Positions 1 through 9,801 of a stretch of DNA of 64,000 nt are shown piece by piece. Source of the DNA: Pseudobutyrivibrio sp. 49 (GTDB lineage: Bacteria; Bacillota; Clostridia; Lachnospirales; Lachnospiraceae); contig NZ_FNDP01000013.1 of NCBI RefSeq assembly GCF_900100545.1, positions 19,610 to 83,609 on the forward strand. Direction: 5' to 3'. Under the pieces are notes generated by a model that was not told the DNA's origin, did no database searches, and saw only the letters and a program-made list of their open reading frames with translations. Position 1 is the stretch's first letter. Every line of letters begins with the position of its first letter. The position numbers and the translations under genes were made by a program.

Positions 1-102
1 TGTTGCTAACGCACATAAAATTGAGACTAAAATCTCTAGATCATATGCTTTCAATTCTATTAAAACTCTATTTAATATTTTTGATTGAGACTTATTTTCC
101 AC
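1..102 (-). CDS. ABC exporter subunit, N-terminal fragment (cut by window edge)
   Basis: Only the first 34 codons lie in the window. The reading frame starts at a GTG that overlaps the TAG stop of the upstream ABC gene (TAGTG), with a GGAGG ribosome site 7 nt before it. The visible residues are a short charged N-terminus (MENKSQSKILNRVL) running into a hydrophobic stretch (LEILVSILCALAT), as at the first membrane helix of ABC exporters. The preceding gene has a degenerate catalytic site, so this is expected to be the partner half of a heterodimeric exporter with the intact site. That is inference from gene order, because the ATPase domain lies outside the window. Confidence 0.6.
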   Translation of the reverse strand, partial: MENKSQSKILNRVLIELKAYDLEILVSILCALAT

Positions 103-1847
103 TACTTTGCCTCCTCTCTAGGAAACTGGCAATAATAGATTTCCTGATAAGTTTCGCAGGTTTCAAGGAGTTCTTCATGGGTTCCAAGCCCTACACATTT
201 TCCATCATCAAGGACTAAAATCTGATCTGTGTCCCTTACAGCAGAGGCTCTCTGAGAAATAATTATGATAGTTGGTTTCCAAGTCAACTTTCTCAAAGCC
301 GCTCGTAGCTTTGATTCTGTAGCCAAATCAAGAGCGGAAGATGAATCATCGAAAACCAAAATTTTAGGATTCCCAACAAGAGCTCTGGCTATTGTAAGAC
401 GCTGACGCTGACCACCTGAAAAATTATTACCACGTCCTGTAACCTCAGCATCAATTCCACCTTCTTTAGCCTCAACGAAGTCTAACGCCTGTGCAATATT
501 TAATGCTGTTTTAATTTCTTCATCGGAGGCGCTATTTTTCTTCATTGTAAGGTTGCTTCTGATTGTGCCATGAAATAGTGATGCGTGCTGTGGAACCACT
601 CCAAAGTACTCTGCAAGCTTAGAATCTTCTAATCTTTTAACATTCTGACCATCTATCTCAATTTCGCCCTTTGTAGCGTCATAAGTATGGTTCAAAAGCT
701 TTACCAAGGTGCTCTTTCCGGAACCAGTTCCTCCTATAATTCCAAGGCTTGAACCACCCGGAATCACAAGATTGATATTCTCTAAATCATATTCACTTCC
801 GCCATTGTAGCTAAAGCTTACATCGTCAACGATAATGGTTCCTGGCTCCTTAGCATTATCTATCAAATTCTTCTCTGCATTGAACTTACTCTGATATCGC
901 TCATCAGATTTCATTTCCATAAGCTCCTGCACTCGTACAGCAGATGGAAACGCCTTCATTAACAGCACAATAAGATTAGCCAGCTTTATAAGCTCAATAA
1001 GGATCTGCCCCATATAGTTCACAAGCGCTACAACATCGCCCTGGAGGATAAAGCCCTTATCTACCTGCTTCATAGCCACATAAATCAAGGCTACAATGCC
1101 TATATTTACTACCACATAGGTCACAGGATTCAAAAGCGCTGATATTCTTCCAGTACCAATCTGCATACCAGTAAGTTCTGCTGTTCTGCTCTGGAACTCA
1201 TCGTTTTCACTATCTACCTGACAGAAGGCTCTAAGTACTCTGGCTCCTTCCAGATTCTCAGAGGTTAAATGCAACACCTTTTCCAGCTTAGCAGCGATTG
1301 CTTTGTATCTAGGCAATGTATATTTCATAATGAAATACACGATTGCAGATAGCACCGCTACTACCACTAAAAAAATTAATGCTGATTTAACATTAACAAT
1401 AAACGCCATAATAGTGGCGCCGGCAACAATAAACGGGGAGCGCAAAAACAGTCTTAAAACCATGTTAATTCCACTTTGAACCTGGTTTATATCGTTTGTT
1501 ATTCTAGTGGTAAGGACCTCGTCTCCCACCTTTTCTTTTGTACCCTGAGACAATGATAAAATCTTAGCAAACACATCTCTTCTGATTTCAGCTGCCGAAT
1601 AAACAGCCACATATGCGCTAAAATACTGAGCAGTGATAGAGAACATCAAACCCACTACAGCGAGGAAAATCAAAACCCCACTCATTCTAATGATGTAGTG
1701 GGTATCTGAGCCTGCGATTCCCTTGTTAATGATCTGCGCCATAACAAGTGGAACCAAAAGCTCAAATATCGCCTCTAGCATTTTGAATAGTGGGGCTAAA
1801 ATTGCTTTATTTTTATATTTTTTTACGTAACTGATAACAAAGCTCAT
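102..1847 (-). CDS. Heterodimeric ABC exporter, degenerate-site subunit
   Basis: This is a 581-residue half-transporter with an N-terminal six-helix exporter domain (about 1-320) and a C-terminal ATPase. Visible motifs are Walker A GGTGSGKST, signature FSGGQRQR and Walker B ILVFDDSSSALD. In Walker B the catalytic Glu is replaced by Asp, as in the non-hydrolysing half of heterodimeric multidrug exporters such as LmrC/D or TM287/288. The stop overlaps the GTG of a second exporter gene running off the window edge, so the two probably form one complex. It resembles the MarR-linked pair at 58.6-62.3 kb in layout. The substrate cannot be told from sequence; drug or lipid-like export is typical of the family. 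Confidence 0.9.
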   Translation of the reverse strand: MSFVISYVKKYKNKAILAPLFKMLEAIFELLVPLVMAQIINKGIAGSDTHYIIRMSGVLIFLAVVGLMFSITAQYFSAYVAVYSAAEIRRDVFAKILSLSQGTKEKVGDEVLTTRITNDINQVQSGINMVLRLFLRSPFIVAGATIMAFIVNVKSALIFLVVVAVLSAIVYFIMKYTLPRYKAIAAKLEKVLHLTSENLEGARVLRAFCQVDSENDEFQSRTAELTGMQIGTGRISALLNPVTYVVVNIGIVALIYVAMKQVDKGFILQGDVVALVNYMGQILIELIKLANLIVLLMKAFPSAVRVQELMEMKSDERYQSKFNAEKNLIDNAKEPGTIIVDDVSFSYNGGSEYDLENINLVIPGGSSLGIIGGTGSGKSTLVKLLNHTYDATKGEIEIDGQNVKRLEDSKLAEYFGVVPQHASLFHGTIRSNLTMKKNSASDEEIKTALNIAQALDFVEAKEGGIDAEVTGRGNNFSGGQRQRLTIARALVGNPKILVFDDSSSALDLATESKLRAALRKLTWKPTIIIISQRASAVRDTDQILVLDDGKCVGLGTHEELLETCETYQEIYYCQFPREEAK

Positions 1848-1850
1848 AAT

Positions 1851-2999
1851 TTAATTTGATTCTGAATCCTCTGTTTCTTCAGTATTTTCCTCTGTATTTT
1901 CCTCAGATGTCTCTTCAGTTGTGTCCTCTGTAGTCTCTTCTACTGTATCTTCTGCTGTATCTTCTGTAGTCTCCTTAGTAGACTCTTCCTCCTTCTCAGG
2001 AGCCTTGAATAAAGTTGTGAACTGAACCTTATCCCAAACCTTATCATCTACAGTCCACTCGATAGCTTCCTTCCATGAATCCATAAGTGTGTTAAATGCT
2101 TCTGTCTGTAAAGAGCTTCTCTTGTTGTCTGAAGCTTCTGTATCATGATCCTTCTCAAGCTTGATTACATAATATCCAGCGTCCTGAACCTCGATTACAG
2201 CTGAAACCTCGCCTTCCTTAAGCGATTCAGCAGCCTTGATAATTTCCCTATCCATTGTGCTGTCTTCTTCCTCACCCTTAAGGTATGAGTAAGAGTCCTT
2301 AGTAGCCTCAAGAGCTTCTACCTCTGCATCAAAGTCCTCAGCCTCTGCAAGTGCCTTGGCATTTGCCTTCTTCTCCAACTTCTCATCATCTGAAAGAGGC
2401 TCTACATTGCCATCCTCGTCTGTCTTACCTGTTGTATCAAATAAAACATAAGAGAAGGTACGCATCCAGCAATCATCCTCTGTAATATCCTTGTCTGCTT
2501 CCTTCTTAGCTGCATCTGCTACAAGAGTATAGTATGTTCTGTACTCAAGGTACTCCTTAACTGTATCTTCTGTAGCGCCCATCTGCTCTAAAGAATCCTT
2601 CTCATTATCTGAAATGAACTTCTTTGCTGCATCTTCGATAGCCTTCTTCTGGTCATCTGTAAGGGTGATGCTGTAGTCCTCTGCGTGAGCCTTAGCTAAA
2701 TACTGCTCCTCAAGGTCACTAAGAACCCCATCCTTTGTCTCATCCTGAAGTGTCGAGCCAGAGCCTGACATATCCTGCTTCCACATACCTTCTCCGTAGT
2801 ATGAAAGAAGATACTGATCATACATTGACTGCTGATATCTTGCAGCGAAATTACCAAGTCCAAGTGAAATGGTATCTGTCTTATCTCCATTTTTTATAGT
2901 TACAAGTGTCTCGTTTGGATCAAGTTTTCCACAGCCTGTAAATAAAACTGCAGCTGAAAGTGCTGCAATGCAAGCTGACTTTACGTATGCTTTTTTCAT
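1851..2999 (-). CDS. PrsA/SurA-like extracytoplasmic foldase lipoprotein
   Basis: A 382-residue lipoprotein: signal peptide with lipobox FTGC (Cys at about 23) for attachment to the outer face of the membrane. The body has a SurA/PrsA-like helical N-domain and a parvulin-like stretch around 255-285 (LKEGEVSAVIEVQDAGYYVIKLEKD), which suggests a peptidyl-prolyl isomerase or chaperone for secreted proteins. The last 45 or so residues are an unusual low-complexity tail of Glu and Thr (repeats such as TEDTAEDTVEETTED), probably disordered. A good ribosome site (AGGAAGAAGGAAAT) precedes the ATG. It sits between mfd upstream and the ABC exporter 3 nt downstream. The large secreted proteins in this window would be plausible clients, but that is inference. 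Confidence 0.8.
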   Translation of the reverse strand: MKKAYVKSACIAALSAAVLFTGCGKLDPNETLVTIKNGDKTDTISLGLGNFAARYQQSMYDQYLLSYYGEGMWKQDMSGSGSTLQDETKDGVLSDLEEQYLAKAHAEDYSITLTDDQKKAIEDAAKKFISDNEKDSLEQMGATEDTVKEYLEYRTYYTLVADAAKKEADKDITEDDCWMRTFSYVLFDTTGKTDEDGNVEPLSDDEKLEKKANAKALAEAEDFDAEVEALEATKDSYSYLKGEEEDSTMDREIIKAAESLKEGEVSAVIEVQDAGYYVIKLEKDHDTEASDNKRSSLQTEAFNTLMDSWKEAIEWTVDDKVWDKVQFTTLFKAPEKEEESTKETTEDTAEDTVEETTEDTTEETSEENTEENTEETEDSESN

Positions 3000-3068
3000 T
3001 ATTTCCTTCTTCCTGGGTAAACCCTACCCATTATTTTTTCTAACGTTTCGATTATAGTTAATATTAGT

Positions 3069-6000
3069 CTAATTATCAACTTTTAGAGACCTTAAATCAG
3101 ATAAGAAATCCTGTAGATAATCATAGACTTCGTTAGGTTTTATTCTCGTATTAGCCTTAGTGTTGAAAATAAACGCTGGAGCCTTAGGATCTGCGGCAAA
3201 TGTAATATGTGGATTGTTCCGCTCCAGTAAAGCTGGAATCTGAGCCACATCTATCTTTGCTTTCTCATACATCACAATCCTGATTATGTCACCCTTCTGC
3301 TCAATTGCAGTAACATAAGCGTCGTGAGCTTTTACACGTAACATTGCCACCCAAAGAAGATTCTGTACGCACCTCTTTGGTTCACCAAATCTATCCACAA
3401 GCTCATCTAACATATCATCCCTTGCTTCCTCCGAATCGATAGCTGCAATTCGCTTGTAAATATCGATTCTCTGCTCCTCATTGGAAACGTAGGTATCAGG
3501 CAGATAAGCCTCGATATTAATATCCACAGAGGTATTGAAACTATCTTCTTTAACCTCACCTTTTTCACGCTTAACCGCCTCATTCAGCATCTTACAGTAC
3601 AGGTCATAACCTACCGCTGTCATATTACCATGCTGCTCCACGCCTAGAAGATTTCCTGCACCTCGAATCTCCAGATCGCGCATGGCAATCTTGAAGCCAG
3701 AACCAAGGTCCGTAAACTCCTTTATAGCCGCCAAACGCTTCTCAGCCACCTCTTTCAGCATCTTATCCCTTTTGTACATAAGGAAGGCGTAAGCCGTTCT
3801 ATTGCTTCGACCAACACGTCCTCTAAGCTGATAAAGCTGCGAGAGTCCCATATTATCCGAATCATGGATGATGATTGTATTAACATTAGAAATATCCAGA
3901 CCAATTTCGATGATTGTAGTGGCCACAAGAACATCAATCTCATGATTAATGAACTGCATCATAACATCTTCGACTTTGGCCTCTGTCATTTGGCCGTGAA
4001 TATAGCCAACAGTTGATTCTGGCACCAACCTCTCAATTTCAGCAGCCATATCCTGTATACCACGCACTCTATTGAACACGTAATAAACCTGACCATCTCG
4101 TGCCATTTCGCGCACAATAGCCTCTCTAACCATCTCCTCGTTGTATTCAAATACAAAGGTTTGGATAGGGGTTCTTTCCATTGGCGCCTCATCCAAAACG
4201 CTCATATCTCGTATTCCAACAAGGGACATATGGAGGGTTCGAGGGATAGGTGTAGCAGAAAGTGACAGCACGTCCACCGTCTTTTTCATCTGCTTTATGC
4301 GTTCCTTATGATTTACGCCGAAACGCTGCTCCTCATCGATGATAAGCAGTCCTAAATCCTTAAATTCCACATCCTTCGAAAGAAGCCTGTGTGTTCCAAT
4401 AACTATATCTACCATGCCATTTTTCAGGCCTTCAATAGTCTTTTTCTGCTCCGCAGCAGTTCTAAAACGGCATAAAAGGCCCATGTTTACTGGATATCCA
4501 CCCATACGCTGAACAAAATTATTGTAATGCTGCTGGGCAAGGATTGTGGTAGGCACCAGGTAAGCTACCTGCTTGCCCTCCTGAACAGCCTTGAAAGCTG
4601 CTCTCATGGCTACTTCTGTCTTTCCGAAGCCTACGTCACCACAGATTAAGCGATCCATAATCTTTCTGGATTCCATATCTGCCTTCACAGCCTCTATGGC
4701 TGTAAGCTGGCCTTCCGTCTCCTCATATGGGAAGCTTTCCTCAAATTCCTTCTGCCATACTGTATCAGGCCCGTAAACAAAGCCATCGGTATTCTGTCTA
4801 AGAGCGTATAAATCTACCAACTCTTTAGCCACAATACCTACCGCAGACTGAACCTTCTGCTTTGTCTTAGTCCATTCCTGAGTACCTGTACCGAGAGAAT
4901 TAAGCTTAGGCTTCTTTCCATCCGGCCCTGAATACTTCTGAATCTGGTCTAGTTGATTCGTGAGTACATAAAGATTACTTCCCTTTGCGTACTCGATTTT
5001 AATGTAGTCTCGGATTACACGGTCCAATTCCATCTGCTCGGTACCCTTATAGACACCGAGGCCATAATTTTCGTGCACCACATAATCGCCAACATGTAGA
5101 TCAGAGAAGGATGAAATACTCTCTCCTTCGTATCTTTTTACTCTCTTTTTCTTCTTTCTGACATGTCCGAAGATATCTCCATCAGACAGCATTACAAAGG
5201 CCGAATCAGGGTAATCAAATCCTCTTTTAATATTTCCGACACAAATCATTGTCTCACCAGGATTTATCCTGTGATCCAAATCTGTAGTGAAATATGAGTT
5301 CAAGCCTTCGTCTAAAAGGTCCTCTGCAAGACGCTGTCCCTTAGTAGCAGAACTTGTTACCAGAAGCACCTTATATTTTCTCTTTTTATACTGTAAAAGC
5401 TCCTTGGTAAGAAGCTCAAAACTTCCGTTATAAGCATTTACACCCTGAACAGCTATGCTGAAATGATCTGCTGATTTAAGCAGCTTATTCTTGGCATCAA
5501 GGACAGACATAAGTGTAATAGGGTATCTTTCAAGCTTTCCAAAGACCTCAGCCACACCGTAAAGCATATCCATCTGGCCTTTAAGCATATATCCTGCCTC
5601 TACACGACGGGTCATAGCATCTGCAAACTCCGTCTCTGTAACCTCAGCTTTGTTAATTACCTTCTGAACCTCATCAATAAACACATAAGTGCCCTTCGGC
5701 ATGAAATCTACAAAGGAACCAAGCTTATCACAGAAGTATGTAAGATGAGTCTCCAGCTCCTGACTGAGTCCCCACTCTCGAGTCTCTTCGATTACTCTGT
5801 CGGCATAGGTTTTAAGATGAAAAGCTTCCTCCGTTTTCATCTCTTTTCGGTACTTTTCATACCTTTCATCACGCTCTTTTTCAATCTTTGCCAAACCTGC
5901 TTCGACTTCGTCAGCGCCCAGTATTAATTCAACCGCTGGAAAAATTAAAACAGAATTTATATTTTCGATAGACTTCTGATTTGTAGGATCGTAAGAACGA

Positions 6001-6596
6001 ATACTATCTACTTCATCACCCCATAATTCAATACGAACTGGTAATTCCGCTGTCAAAGGATAGACATCGATAATACCACCTCGCACTGCAAATTCTCCCG
6101 GATGCTCACAGGTGCCCACATTCTCATAGCCCATAGCCACAAGCTTCTTACGAAGGCTCTCCAGCTCCACACTATCTGTATCAGAAATAGCTACCACACC
6201 ATCCTCAAAATAAGACATAGCAGGTAGTTTATTCATAAGCGCATCAATAGTTGTAATAACCGTACAAGCGTTATTGCTGATTACAGCCTCTATGGCCTGC
6301 ATACGCTCTCTAGTAAGGGCATTGCCTCGGATATCCGACTGATAGAAAAGAAAGTCCTTAGCAGGGAAATACACTACATCACTGTCAAAGAAACGATACT
6401 CCTCATACAATTCTCTGGCCTTCAGCTCATCACTGGTAACAATAAGCTTATAGCTAATATCATGGCCTATACCATAAATAAGGTGCGCCTTATCAGCGCA
6501 CCCAGTAATATCATATATCTTTCCAAACTTAAGTAGAGCCTCCCTAAGAGACTCTACTGCTGTAAGTGATTCAAATGGTTCTAAAAAAGCCTTCAT
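3069..6596 (-). CDS. mfd: Transcription-repair coupling factor Mfd
   Basis: A 1,175-residue protein of normal Mfd length. It removes RNA polymerase stalled at DNA lesions and recruits UvrA. The order is as expected: UvrB-like N-terminal module, RNA-polymerase-interacting CarD-like domain at about 495-560 (DLHVGDYVVHENYGLGVYKG), superfamily 2 translocase with Walker A GDVGFGKTE near 652 and the DEEQ box near 753, then the TRCF C-terminal domain near 1030-1130. The protein is cytoplasmic and nothing appears missing. It is followed 69 nt downstream by the foldase lipoprotein gene and preceded by the SulP transporter gene, all on one strand, so co-transcription is possible. Confidence 0.98.
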   Translation of the reverse strand: MKAFLEPFESLTAVESLREALLKFGKIYDITGCADKAHLIYGIGHDISYKLIVTSDELKARELYEEYRFFDSDVVYFPAKDFLFYQSDIRGNALTRERMQAIEAVISNNACTVITTIDALMNKLPAMSYFEDGVVAISDTDSVELESLRKKLVAMGYENVGTCEHPGEFAVRGGIIDVYPLTAELPVRIELWGDEVDSIRSYDPTNQKSIENINSVLIFPAVELILGADEVEAGLAKIEKERDERYEKYRKEMKTEEAFHLKTYADRVIEETREWGLSQELETHLTYFCDKLGSFVDFMPKGTYVFIDEVQKVINKAEVTETEFADAMTRRVEAGYMLKGQMDMLYGVAEVFGKLERYPITLMSVLDAKNKLLKSADHFSIAVQGVNAYNGSFELLTKELLQYKKRKYKVLLVTSSATKGQRLAEDLLDEGLNSYFTTDLDHRINPGETMICVGNIKRGFDYPDSAFVMLSDGDIFGHVRKKKKRVKRYEGESISSFSDLHVGDYVVHENYGLGVYKGTEQMELDRVIRDYIKIEYAKGSNLYVLTNQLDQIQKYSGPDGKKPKLNSLGTGTQEWTKTKQKVQSAVGIVAKELVDLYALRQNTDGFVYGPDTVWQKEFEESFPYEETEGQLTAIEAVKADMESRKIMDRLICGDVGFGKTEVAMRAAFKAVQEGKQVAYLVPTTILAQQHYNNFVQRMGGYPVNMGLLCRFRTAAEQKKTIEGLKNGMVDIVIGTHRLLSKDVEFKDLGLLIIDEEQRFGVNHKERIKQMKKTVDVLSLSATPIPRTLHMSLVGIRDMSVLDEAPMERTPIQTFVFEYNEEMVREAIVREMARDGQVYYVFNRVRGIQDMAAEIERLVPESTVGYIHGQMTEAKVEDVMMQFINHEIDVLVATTIIEIGLDISNVNTIIIHDSDNMGLSQLYQLRGRVGRSNRTAYAFLMYKRDKMLKEVAEKRLAAIKEFTDLGSGFKIAMRDLEIRGAGNLLGVEQHGNMTAVGYDLYCKMLNEAVKREKGEVKEDSFNTSVDINIEAYLPDTYVSNEEQRIDIYKRIAAIDSEEARDDMLDELVDRFGEPKRCVQNLLWVAMLRVKAHDAYVTAIEQKGDIIRIVMYEKAKIDVAQIPALLERNNPHITFAADPKAPAFIFNTKANTRIKPNEVYDYLQDFLSDLRSLKVDN

Positions 6597-6628
6597 AAAG
6601 TTTAACCTATATTTAATAATCTAGCAAA

Positions 6629-8278
6629 TTACTTTAACCAAAGGAGAGCTTCTGCTCTATCAAGAGCGGCATCAATGTTAGGCTGGAAGTTTTCCTCGCC
6701 TACAAGCTTAATAAAATCAGCCTTTTCCATCATCTGACGAGGCTGCTCATTTACATGTGAGAATACAACGGTAACACCCTTCTTCTCTGCACGCTCTACC
6801 AAATCTCTAAGAGCACGAAGAGCTGTGATATCAATTGCAGGTACAGAACGCATTCTCATAACAAGAACCTTTGTGTAATCTTTTACGTTAATGCTCTCAG
6901 CAAGCATATCAGAAACACCAAAGAAAAGTGGTCCTGTAATCTCAAATACACGAATTTCCTTAGCAACTGGACGAAGATCATCTACGAACTCTTCTTCATC
7001 ACTCTGATATGTCCAGCCACTTACATGTGTCTCTTCGCTCATTCTCTTGATAAAGAGGATACATGCAACAATCATGCCCCACTCGATAGCTACAACAAGG
7101 TCAAATACGATTGTAAGCACGAATGTAAGCACTAAAACGATAATATCTGACTTAGGTGCATACTTTACAAGTCTTGTGAATGGTCTCCATTGGCACATAT
7201 TGTAAGCAACCTGGAAAAGAATAGCTGCAATACATGGCATTGGGATAAACTTCGCAAAAGGCATAAGTACAACAAGGATAATAAGTAATGTGATTGAATG
7301 AACCATACCAGCTATTGGTGTACGTCCACCGTTCTTGATATTAGCTGCTGTACGTGCGATAGCGCCTGTAGCAGGAATACCACCGAATAATACTGAACCA
7401 ATGTTACCGATACCCTGACCGATAAGCTCCTGATTACTTCTGTGCTTGCTGTTTACCATTCCATCTGCAACTACTGCTGAAAGAAGAGACTCAATAGCAG
7501 CAAGGATAGCAATTGTAAAGGCATTTGGCATCTCATTCTTAATAACTGCAAGTGAGAAATGAGGCACTGATACAGAAGGTAATCCAGCCTTTAAATCAGG
7601 ATAAAGAGTACCAATAGTGTTAACATTTAATCCAAGTCCCTTAACCATAAAAATTCCAACGAATACAGCAATAATAGATGCTGGAACCTTAGAAAAGAAC
7701 TTTGGCCAAATAATAAGAACTGCAAGACAAACAACACCTACAAGCACTGCCTGCCAATTGATAGTATCAATATTTACAAAGAAAAGTCTAAGCTTATCCA
7801 TTGTCTCGATTGGCTTTTCTCCGTGGAAATCCATTCCGAAGAAATCCTTGAACTGACCAATGAGAATAGTAACAGCGATACCAGCTGTAAATCCTGTGGT
7901 GATTGTATAAGGGATAAACTTAATAAGTGCACCAGCCTTAAAAATACCAAGTAAAATAAGAATAATACCAGCCATGATGGTGGCGATAATAAGTCCGTCC
8001 ATTCCATCAGTTGCGATAATTCCTGCTACAATTGTAGCGAAAGCTGCTGTGGGACCAGCAATCTGAACTGTACTACCACCGAAGAAGGAAATCAAAAATC
8101 CTGCTACGATAGCTGTGTACAAACCTGGCTCTGGGCCTACGCCAGAGGCAAGAGCCAAGGCAATAGAAAGTGGCAATGCTATGATTGCCACTATAATTCC
8201 AGATACAACGTCTTTTACAAACTGTTCCTTGCTGTATTTCTTCATACAGGTGAACAGCATCGGTTTAAATTGTTCCAT
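6629..8278 (-). CDS. SulP-family anion transporter with STAS domain
   Basis: A 549-residue membrane protein. The first 420 or so residues hold 10-14 hydrophobic helices with family landmarks such as the N-terminal GIIVAIIALPLSIALALASGV and GGSTVQIAGPTAAF segments. Residues from about 440 form a cytoplasmic STAS domain with the loop VPAIDITALRALRDL. SulP proteins move sulfate, bicarbonate or dicarboxylates; the substrate cannot be assigned here. The gene lies 9 nt after the end of pilT and before mfd on the same strand, which may be simple clustering rather than shared function. Confidence 0.93.
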   Translation of the reverse strand: MEQFKPMLFTCMKKYSKEQFVKDVVSGIIVAIIALPLSIALALASGVGPEPGLYTAIVAGFLISFFGGSTVQIAGPTAAFATIVAGIIATDGMDGLIIATIMAGIILILLGIFKAGALIKFIPYTITTGFTAGIAVTILIGQFKDFFGMDFHGEKPIETMDKLRLFFVNIDTINWQAVLVGVVCLAVLIIWPKFFSKVPASIIAVFVGIFMVKGLGLNVNTIGTLYPDLKAGLPSVSVPHFSLAVIKNEMPNAFTIAILAAIESLLSAVVADGMVNSKHRSNQELIGQGIGNIGSVLFGGIPATGAIARTAANIKNGGRTPIAGMVHSITLLIILVVLMPFAKFIPMPCIAAILFQVAYNMCQWRPFTRLVKYAPKSDIIVLVLTFVLTIVFDLVVAIEWGMIVACILFIKRMSEETHVSGWTYQSDEEEFVDDLRPVAKEIRVFEITGPLFFGVSDMLAESINVKDYTKVLVMRMRSVPAIDITALRALRDLVERAEKKGVTVVFSHVNEQPRQMMEKADFIKLVGEENFQPNIDAALDRAEALLWLK

Positions 8279-8287
8279 ACGTAATTC

Positions 8288-9394
8288 TTACACTCCTAAT
8301 CTTCTTCCTAGCATTTCTGCATTAACTGAGAACTCTAATGCAGTATCCTTAGTGATTTTACCATCCTTTGCCAACTTGTAAAGACTTGAATCCATAGAAA
8401 CCATATCATCAGTGTCACTTGAGTAAATTACACCCTCAATTTGTGGCACCTTATTCTCCCTAATCATGTTTCTGATGGCCGGTGTAACAGTCATTACTTC
8501 GAATGCAGGCACTAAAGTTCCATCCACTGCAGGTACCAGCTGCTGCGATACCACGGCCTTTATAACCATGGAAAGCTGCAGAGCAATCTGGTGCTGCTGC
8601 TCTGATGGGAAAACATCGATAATTCTGTCGATTGTATTTGCCGCACCAATGGTGTGAAGTGTTGATAAAATCAAATGTCCTGTCTCCGCTGCAGTCATGG
8701 CTACAGATATAGTCTCTGCATCACGCATCTCTCCAAGCAAAATAACATCAGGACTCTGTCGCAAGGACGCACGAAGAGCCGTAACATAATTTTCAGTATC
8801 AAGATGAATCTCTCTCTGGGAAACAATAGACTTATCATGTCTGTGGAGGTATTCAACCGGATCCTCCAAGGTGATAATATGCTTATTATAGTTTTTATTA
8901 ATCTTATCTACAATACATGAAAGCGTAGTTGATTTACCACTTCCTGCAGGACCTGTAACCAGCACCAGTCCCTTAGACTCATTTGAAAGATTAATAACAG
9001 ATTCAGGGACGCCCAGCTGCCTGTAATCTGGCAGGGAGAAGGTAATAATACGTACTACTGCCGCATAGGTACCTCTCTGTTTAAAGGCGTTTACTCTGAA
9101 ACGTGAAACGTCTTTTATAGCGAAAGAAAAATCGTCATCACCATTTTTCTTATAGAAATCCATGTCTCTTTTTGCAAGCTGATAAATCTGAGTCACAAGC
9201 TCCTCAGCCTTTGCAGGCATAACAGGACCCTCATCCTGCTCAGATTTTATATCGCTATTGCTTTCCAATTCCGATCTGGTCATAACCATATCGTTAACTC
9301 TGAAGGAAATTTCACGGCCTGTGATGATAAATACATCAGAAGCCCTGTACTTTTTTACCGCATCTGTTAAATAAGTTACGATATCTACAGCCAT
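8288..9394 (-). CDS. pilT: PilT-like type IV pilus retraction ATPase
   Basis: A 368-residue secretion ATPase of the GspE/PilT family with the short PilT length. Visible are Walker A GPAGSGKST (about 150), an Asp-box region (ITLEDPVEYLH), Walker B VILLGEMRDAET (about 221) and the His box HLILSTLHT (about 245). PilT drives pilus retraction from the inner face of the membrane; no PilB-type extension ATPase is present in the window. A strong AAGGAGG ribosome site precedes the ATG. It is the last of a run of type IV pilus-like genes (regulator, unknown, transglutaminase, GspF, four pseudopilin-like proteins), so it probably serves that system. An assembly-type role in a minimal system cannot be excluded. 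Confidence 0.9.
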   Translation of the reverse strand: MAVDIVTYLTDAVKKYRASDVFIITGREISFRVNDMVMTRSELESNSDIKSEQDEGPVMPAKAEELVTQIYQLAKRDMDFYKKNGDDDFSFAIKDVSRFRVNAFKQRGTYAAVVRIITFSLPDYRQLGVPESVINLSNESKGLVLVTGPAGSGKSTTLSCIVDKINKNYNKHIITLEDPVEYLHRHDKSIVSQREIHLDTENYVTALRASLRQSPDVILLGEMRDAETISVAMTAAETGHLILSTLHTIGAANTIDRIIDVFPSEQQHQIALQLSMVIKAVVSQQLVPAVDGTLVPAFEVMTVTPAIRNMIRENKVPQIEGVIYSSDTDDMVSMDSSLYKLAKDGKITKDTALEFSVNAEMLGRRLGV

Positions 9395-9412
9395 AACTCC
9401 TCCTTAATCCCC

Positions 9413-9793
9413 TTAATTCCAATCATCCAAAGTGATTATTGGCTGAGTGCTGTCTGCCTCCCAGCTGCTATTATTAATAACCTCCCAGCTGACTATTTCA
9501 CCACTACTTACCTTTACATTTAAATCCTGTGAATCGTTAATGCTAACAGTAAATTCCTGATCAGCCCAGCCTGATTCTGCTATCCTCTCGTAGGCCTCAT
9601 TTGATGCCGCATAATATTCATCTGTATGAATTCTCTGCTTGTCGCTTAAGCTGTAATTATTGTGGCTAGATGATATTGCAAGAGCCGCAATGACAGCAAA
9701 AGCAAGGCCAATGAGTATAACTACCATTAGCGAGGTTCCAATATTTATTATTGTGCGATTAGTTCTCTTTTGCTCTTCCATATTAATCCACAC
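9413..9793 (-). CDS. Small pseudopilin-like membrane-anchored protein
   Basis: About 126 residues with a short charged N-terminus, one hydrophobic helix (GTSLMVVILIGLAFAVIAALAIS) and a soluble extracytoplasmic part of about 85 residues. No family is recognised with certainty, but the layout matches minor pilins or pseudopilins and it sits directly before pilT. The start is ambiguous. A GTG at 9793 has AAAGG 5 nt upstream and is preferred; an in-frame TTG lies one codon earlier and an ATG four codons later. A classical prepilin Gly-Phe-Thr cleavage site is not apparent. Confidence 0.65.
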   Translation of the reverse strand: MWINMEEQKRTNRTIINIGTSLMVVILIGLAFAVIAALAISSSHNNYSLSDKQRIHTDEYYAASNEAYERIAESGWADQEFTVSINDSQDLNVKVSSGEIVSWEVINNSSWEADSTQPIITLDDWN

Positions 9794-9801
9794 CAATACC
9801 T

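Noticed and set aside
3..218. Plus-strand 71-codon frame at the left edge
   Set aside because: It lies opposite the ABC exporter coding regions, has no ribosome site and looks like the antisense of a membrane segment.
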